Shown here in pieces: positions 61,888 to 64,000 of a stretch of DNA of 64,000 nucleotides; within the stretch, counting starts at the first letter, position 1; every line of letters begins with the position of its first letter. Under the pieces are notes generated by a model. It ran no database searches and was not told where the DNA came from. It was given only the letters and a program-made list of their open reading frames with translations. The stretch is from Phocaeicola oris (GTDB lineage: Bacteria; Bacteroidota; Bacteroidia; Bacteroidales; Bacteroidaceae), in assembly GCF_021295095.1 (NCBI RefSeq), contig NZ_JAJLQX010000001.1, positions 265,082 to 329,081 on the forward strand, in the 5' to 3' direction. The translations under genes and the position numbers were made by a program.

Positions 61888-62871
61888 ATGAATTATAAAT
61901 TATTACTTATCCTCGCTGCCGTGTCGCTTATCTTTGTCGGCTGCGCCAAGGACGAACTGACAGAACAGCCGCAACCACGTGTGATGCGCTTTACCGCCAC
62001 CGTGGAAGAACCTGCCGACACCCGTGCCACATTGGAAGAGACCGATGCCGGAGCCATCCGTTTCAAATGGAAAACCACTGACATCATACAAATGGCATTC
62101 GTGCAAGGAACTACAAAGAAAAACGCCAACGCTGCCGTTACTTCGGTAAGCGAGGACGGGCGCACCGCCCAATTTAGCGTGAAAGTACCCGACAAAATCA
62201 CCGGCGACTTTATCCTCTACGCTTACCGTAGCAGCCGATATGATTCTTATACCGGAGGCAGCGAACTGCTTGCCACCGACCCTACCATTGCCGTGCTGCC
62301 TATGATGCCTTCGACTTATACTGCGACCTTATATGGACAATCCATGCCGATATCGGTTTGGTGTAAAAAAGACATCACGTACAGCGGGGGCGTCCTGCCC
62401 GATGTATCGCTTGCCTTCCAACACTTGGGGGCGATGATGACCGTGAAAGTGAAAAACAGCACCGGTGTCGAAGTGAATGATATATTCAGAATTAGGTTAA
62501 AAGGCACAAAATATTGGGTGTGGAACTATGCAGGAAATGGAATGGCGCAGTTCAATATGGCTATCGGCAGCTATGTAACCGGTGAAGAGATGAAGAATAT
62601 CGCCTTAGAAATTAGTACGAATATGACTTGGTATGGCGGTATCGCCGCAGGAGCCGAAAAAACCTACTACACGTGGTTTGTACCCGGAGCATATACCGAG
62701 GGCAATGCCATCGCTTTGGAGGCTATAGACAGTTCATGGAACGATATTGGTACCACCGGTCCTTCGGGCAGCAAAAATCAAATCGATTTCCAACCCGGCA
62801 ATAACTACCGCGTAGCTATTGAAATAACCGGTACCAGCCCTAACTATAAACTCAATTTTGTGCCGTGGTAA
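61888..62871 (+). CDS. Fimbrillin-family (FimA/Mfa-like) lipoprotein
   Basis: A 327-residue protein with an SPII signal (SLIFVGC), then the CAKDELTEQPQ linker and MRFTATVEEPADTRAT, the start typical of Bacteroidota fimbrillins, where the Arg is a possible trimming site for an Arg-specific protease. Two beta-sandwich halves follow (AFQHLGAMMTVKVKNSTG and the closing FQPGNNYRVAIEITGTSPNYKL). Such proteins form type V pili by strand exchange or serve as anchor or tip subunits. Its DNA is GC-richer than the neighbours, suggesting horizontal transfer. No other pilus genes are adjacent. Confidence 0.88.
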   Translation: MNYKLLLILAAVSLIFVGCAKDELTEQPQPRVMRFTATVEEPADTRATLEETDAGAIRFKWKTTDIIQMAFVQGTTKKNANAAVTSVSEDGRTAQFSVKVPDKITGDFILYAYRSSRYDSYTGGSELLATDPTIAVLPMMPSTYTATLYGQSMPISVWCKKDITYSGGVLPDVSLAFQHLGAMMTVKVKNSTGVEVNDIFRIRLKGTKYWVWNYAGNGMAQFNMAIGSYVTGEEMKNIALEISTNMTWYGGIAAGAEKTYYTWFVPGAYTEGNAIALEAIDSSWNDIGTTGPSGSKNQIDFQPGNNYRVAIEITGTSPNYKLNFVPW

Positions 62872-62917
62872 GTAGGAAGCCGGTCAGAGTGATCTGACAA
62901 ATGCAATAAATACAAAG

Positions 62918-62957
62918 AAAGAGAGGTTGTGTCGAAACGCTGGCACAACCTCTCTTT
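62918..62957. terminator. Bidirectional terminator (right copy of the twin)
   Basis: AAAGAGAGGTTGTG (62918-62931) and CACAACCTCTCTTT (62944-62957) form a perfect 14-bp stem. It can serve both the fimbrillin gene and the convergent EEP gene. Confidence 0.92.
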
Positions 62958-62978
62958 ACTTTTTATCTAATATTGAAA

Positions 62979-63827
62979 CTAAAATTCCAAATCAGCCCAA
63001 TGCGGATTATGATCAGATATAAAGCCTTTGGAATCCTCTCGAGGAATTCCGGCTTTAACAACATGAATAGAAGGAGTAACAAAAATAAAATCAATCTTTT
63101 CACGCTCGGCTATAGGAACACGTCCGTAATCATGAAATGTATAATTTACACCTTCCTTTGAATTTGCTATCTTATACGCGTCTTCCAAAACAAATTCATT
63201 TGTAGTAATTGTTTTATAAGCTTCACTTTGGTCATTAACATTAAAATCACCTGTCAAAACAGCCGGCTTATCACCAACAATTTCTTTAATCTTCCTGATG
63301 ATTAATAATGCGCTCTGTCTACGAGCCTCTGTTCCAATATGATCGAAATGAGTATTAACAGCCATAAATATTTTACCTGAACGTTTATCTTTCAGCTTTG
63401 CCCAAGTAGCAATGCGAACACAAGCAGCATCCCATCCCTTTTTACCTACACTATCTGGATTTTCAGATAACCAGAAAGTATTAGAGTCTAATAACTCAAA
63501 TCTATCTTTCTTAAAAAAAACAGCACTATATTCGCCACCTTCTTTGCCATCATCACGTCCAACACCAACAGCTTGGAAACCAGAAAGCCTTTCTTCCATA
63601 TCGACCAATTGATTATGAAGAACCTCTTGTGCGCCAAAGACATCAATATTCATATCTTTAATCCACTGACAAGCTCTGTCACGACGATATTGCCAACTAT
63701 TTAAACTATCGTACGGAGTATCTAAACGAATATTGAAAGTAGCCCATCTGACATCAACTTTTTGGTTCCTCTTCGTACAACCTACAAAAGAGAATAGTAG
63801 AAATAATAAATATAAAACCTTTTTCAT
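62979..63827 (-). CDS. Endonuclease/exonuclease/phosphatase (EEP) family lipoprotein
   Basis: A 282-residue protein; the ATG at 63825-63827 gives an SPII signal (LFLLFSFVGC). EEP motifs are seen in order: RWATFNIRL, DVFGAQEVLHNQ with the metal Glu, FMAVNTHFDHIG, VLTGDFNVNDQS and FISDHNPHWADLEF. The superfamily includes DNases, inositol phosphatases and sphingomyelinases; this surface lipoprotein form is more likely a phosphodiesterase or phosphatase than a repair enzyme. It lies downstream of the rRNA operon on the same strand. Confidence 0.92.
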   Translation of the reverse strand: MKKVLYLLFLLFSFVGCTKRNQKVDVRWATFNIRLDTPYDSLNSWQYRRDRACQWIKDMNIDVFGAQEVLHNQLVDMEERLSGFQAVGVGRDDGKEGGEYSAVFFKKDRFELLDSNTFWLSENPDSVGKKGWDAACVRIATWAKLKDKRSGKIFMAVNTHFDHIGTEARRQSALLIIRKIKEIVGDKPAVLTGDFNVNDQSEAYKTITTNEFVLEDAYKIANSKEGVNYTFHDYGRVPIAEREKIDFIFVTPSIHVVKAGIPREDSKGFISDHNPHWADLEF

Positions 63828-63873
63828 AATAGAAGTATTTAATAAAATTATGTAAACATCATTCATTCACCAT

Positions 63874-63912
63874 AAAAAAAGAGGAGTCTTTCCTGTTCAA
63901 GGAAGACTCCTC
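63874..63912 (-). terminator. Terminator of the rRNA operon
   Basis: On the minus strand GAGGAGTCTTCC pairs with GGAAAGACTCCTC around a short loop, followed by seven T. Confidence 0.93.
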
Positions 63913-63913
63913 A

Positions 63914-64000
<87 letters not shown>

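Overview
The window is AT-rich chromosomal DNA of a Bacteroidota bacterium, most likely order Bacteroidales. Supporting signs are many SPII lipoproteins, a FimA/Mfa-type fimbrillin, GldE, DUF4286 and DUF3078 proteins, a siderophore-type TonB receptor paired with a PepSY membrane protein, and a -7 promoter box TAnnTTTG in front of many genes. Genus cannot be fixed from this sequence alone. No insertion sequence, phage, tRNA or CRISPR array was found. A 5S rRNA gene enters at the right edge on the minus strand.

Layout. 1-0.5 kb: 3' end of a TrpB2-like gene. 0.7-4.1 kb (minus): operon of a DUF308 membrane protein, an unknown protein, a DUF1080+PHP-like lipoprotein and a rhodanese-thioredoxin lipoprotein. 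4.2-7.4 kb: YtxH protein, a candidate small RNA, and three small-molecule enzymes (ABM, CMD-cupin, VOC). 7.4-11 kb (minus): mutY-ssb-gldE-PPTase. 11.1-13.3 kb: HU, a 29-residue mS38/bS22-like basic protein and RNase G. 13.8-16 kb: exported proteins, including a flavodoxin. 16-31.4 kb: a large cobalamin locus. It holds an exported cobaltochelatase (cbiK), a B12-riboswitch-controlled TonB receptor/PepSY unit, four ORFs encoding eight corrin-ring activities, and a BtuFCD importer behind a second B12 riboswitch. 31.7-45.1 kb: cupin, DUF3078, pyrG-yidC-S9 peptidase, patatin/beta-barrel, pullulanase, ruvC, DUF4286. 45.7-49.4 kb: HxlR regulator divergent from a cupin gene with matching palindromic operators, AGCS symporter, Gfo/Idh/MocA oxidoreductase. 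49.4-57.7 kb: hisH-hisA-hisF-hisIE, ftsE, lysC, lysA, a glycosyltransferase, a VOC protein and ribE. 58-61.2 kb: GH2 beta-galactosidase. 61.2-63 kb: a GC-richer fimbrillin island flanked by two near-identical hairpins. 63-64 kb (minus): EEP-family lipoprotein, then 5S rRNA.

The most striking unexplained structure is a family of seven intergenic arrays, one per roughly 9 kb, with an exact 22-bp period. Six share one sequence: internal units carrying CAACTCATNCGNATGAAT, usually opened by an AAAGTGATACG-type unit and closed by its inverse. The seventh keeps the period and the closing inverted ends but uses a CACGTG core. All arrays lie downstream of genes and none lies between divergent genes. 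The internal units of the six point the same way whatever the direction of the neighbouring genes, which suggests a link to the replichore or chromosome rather than to transcription.

The second item of interest is the cobalamin locus. A siderophore-type receptor, a small Cys-containing exported protein and a PepSY reductase-like protein sit behind a B12 riboswitch, next to an exported CbiK. This suggests a dedicated cobalt or cobalt-chelate acquisition route that feeds corrin synthesis.
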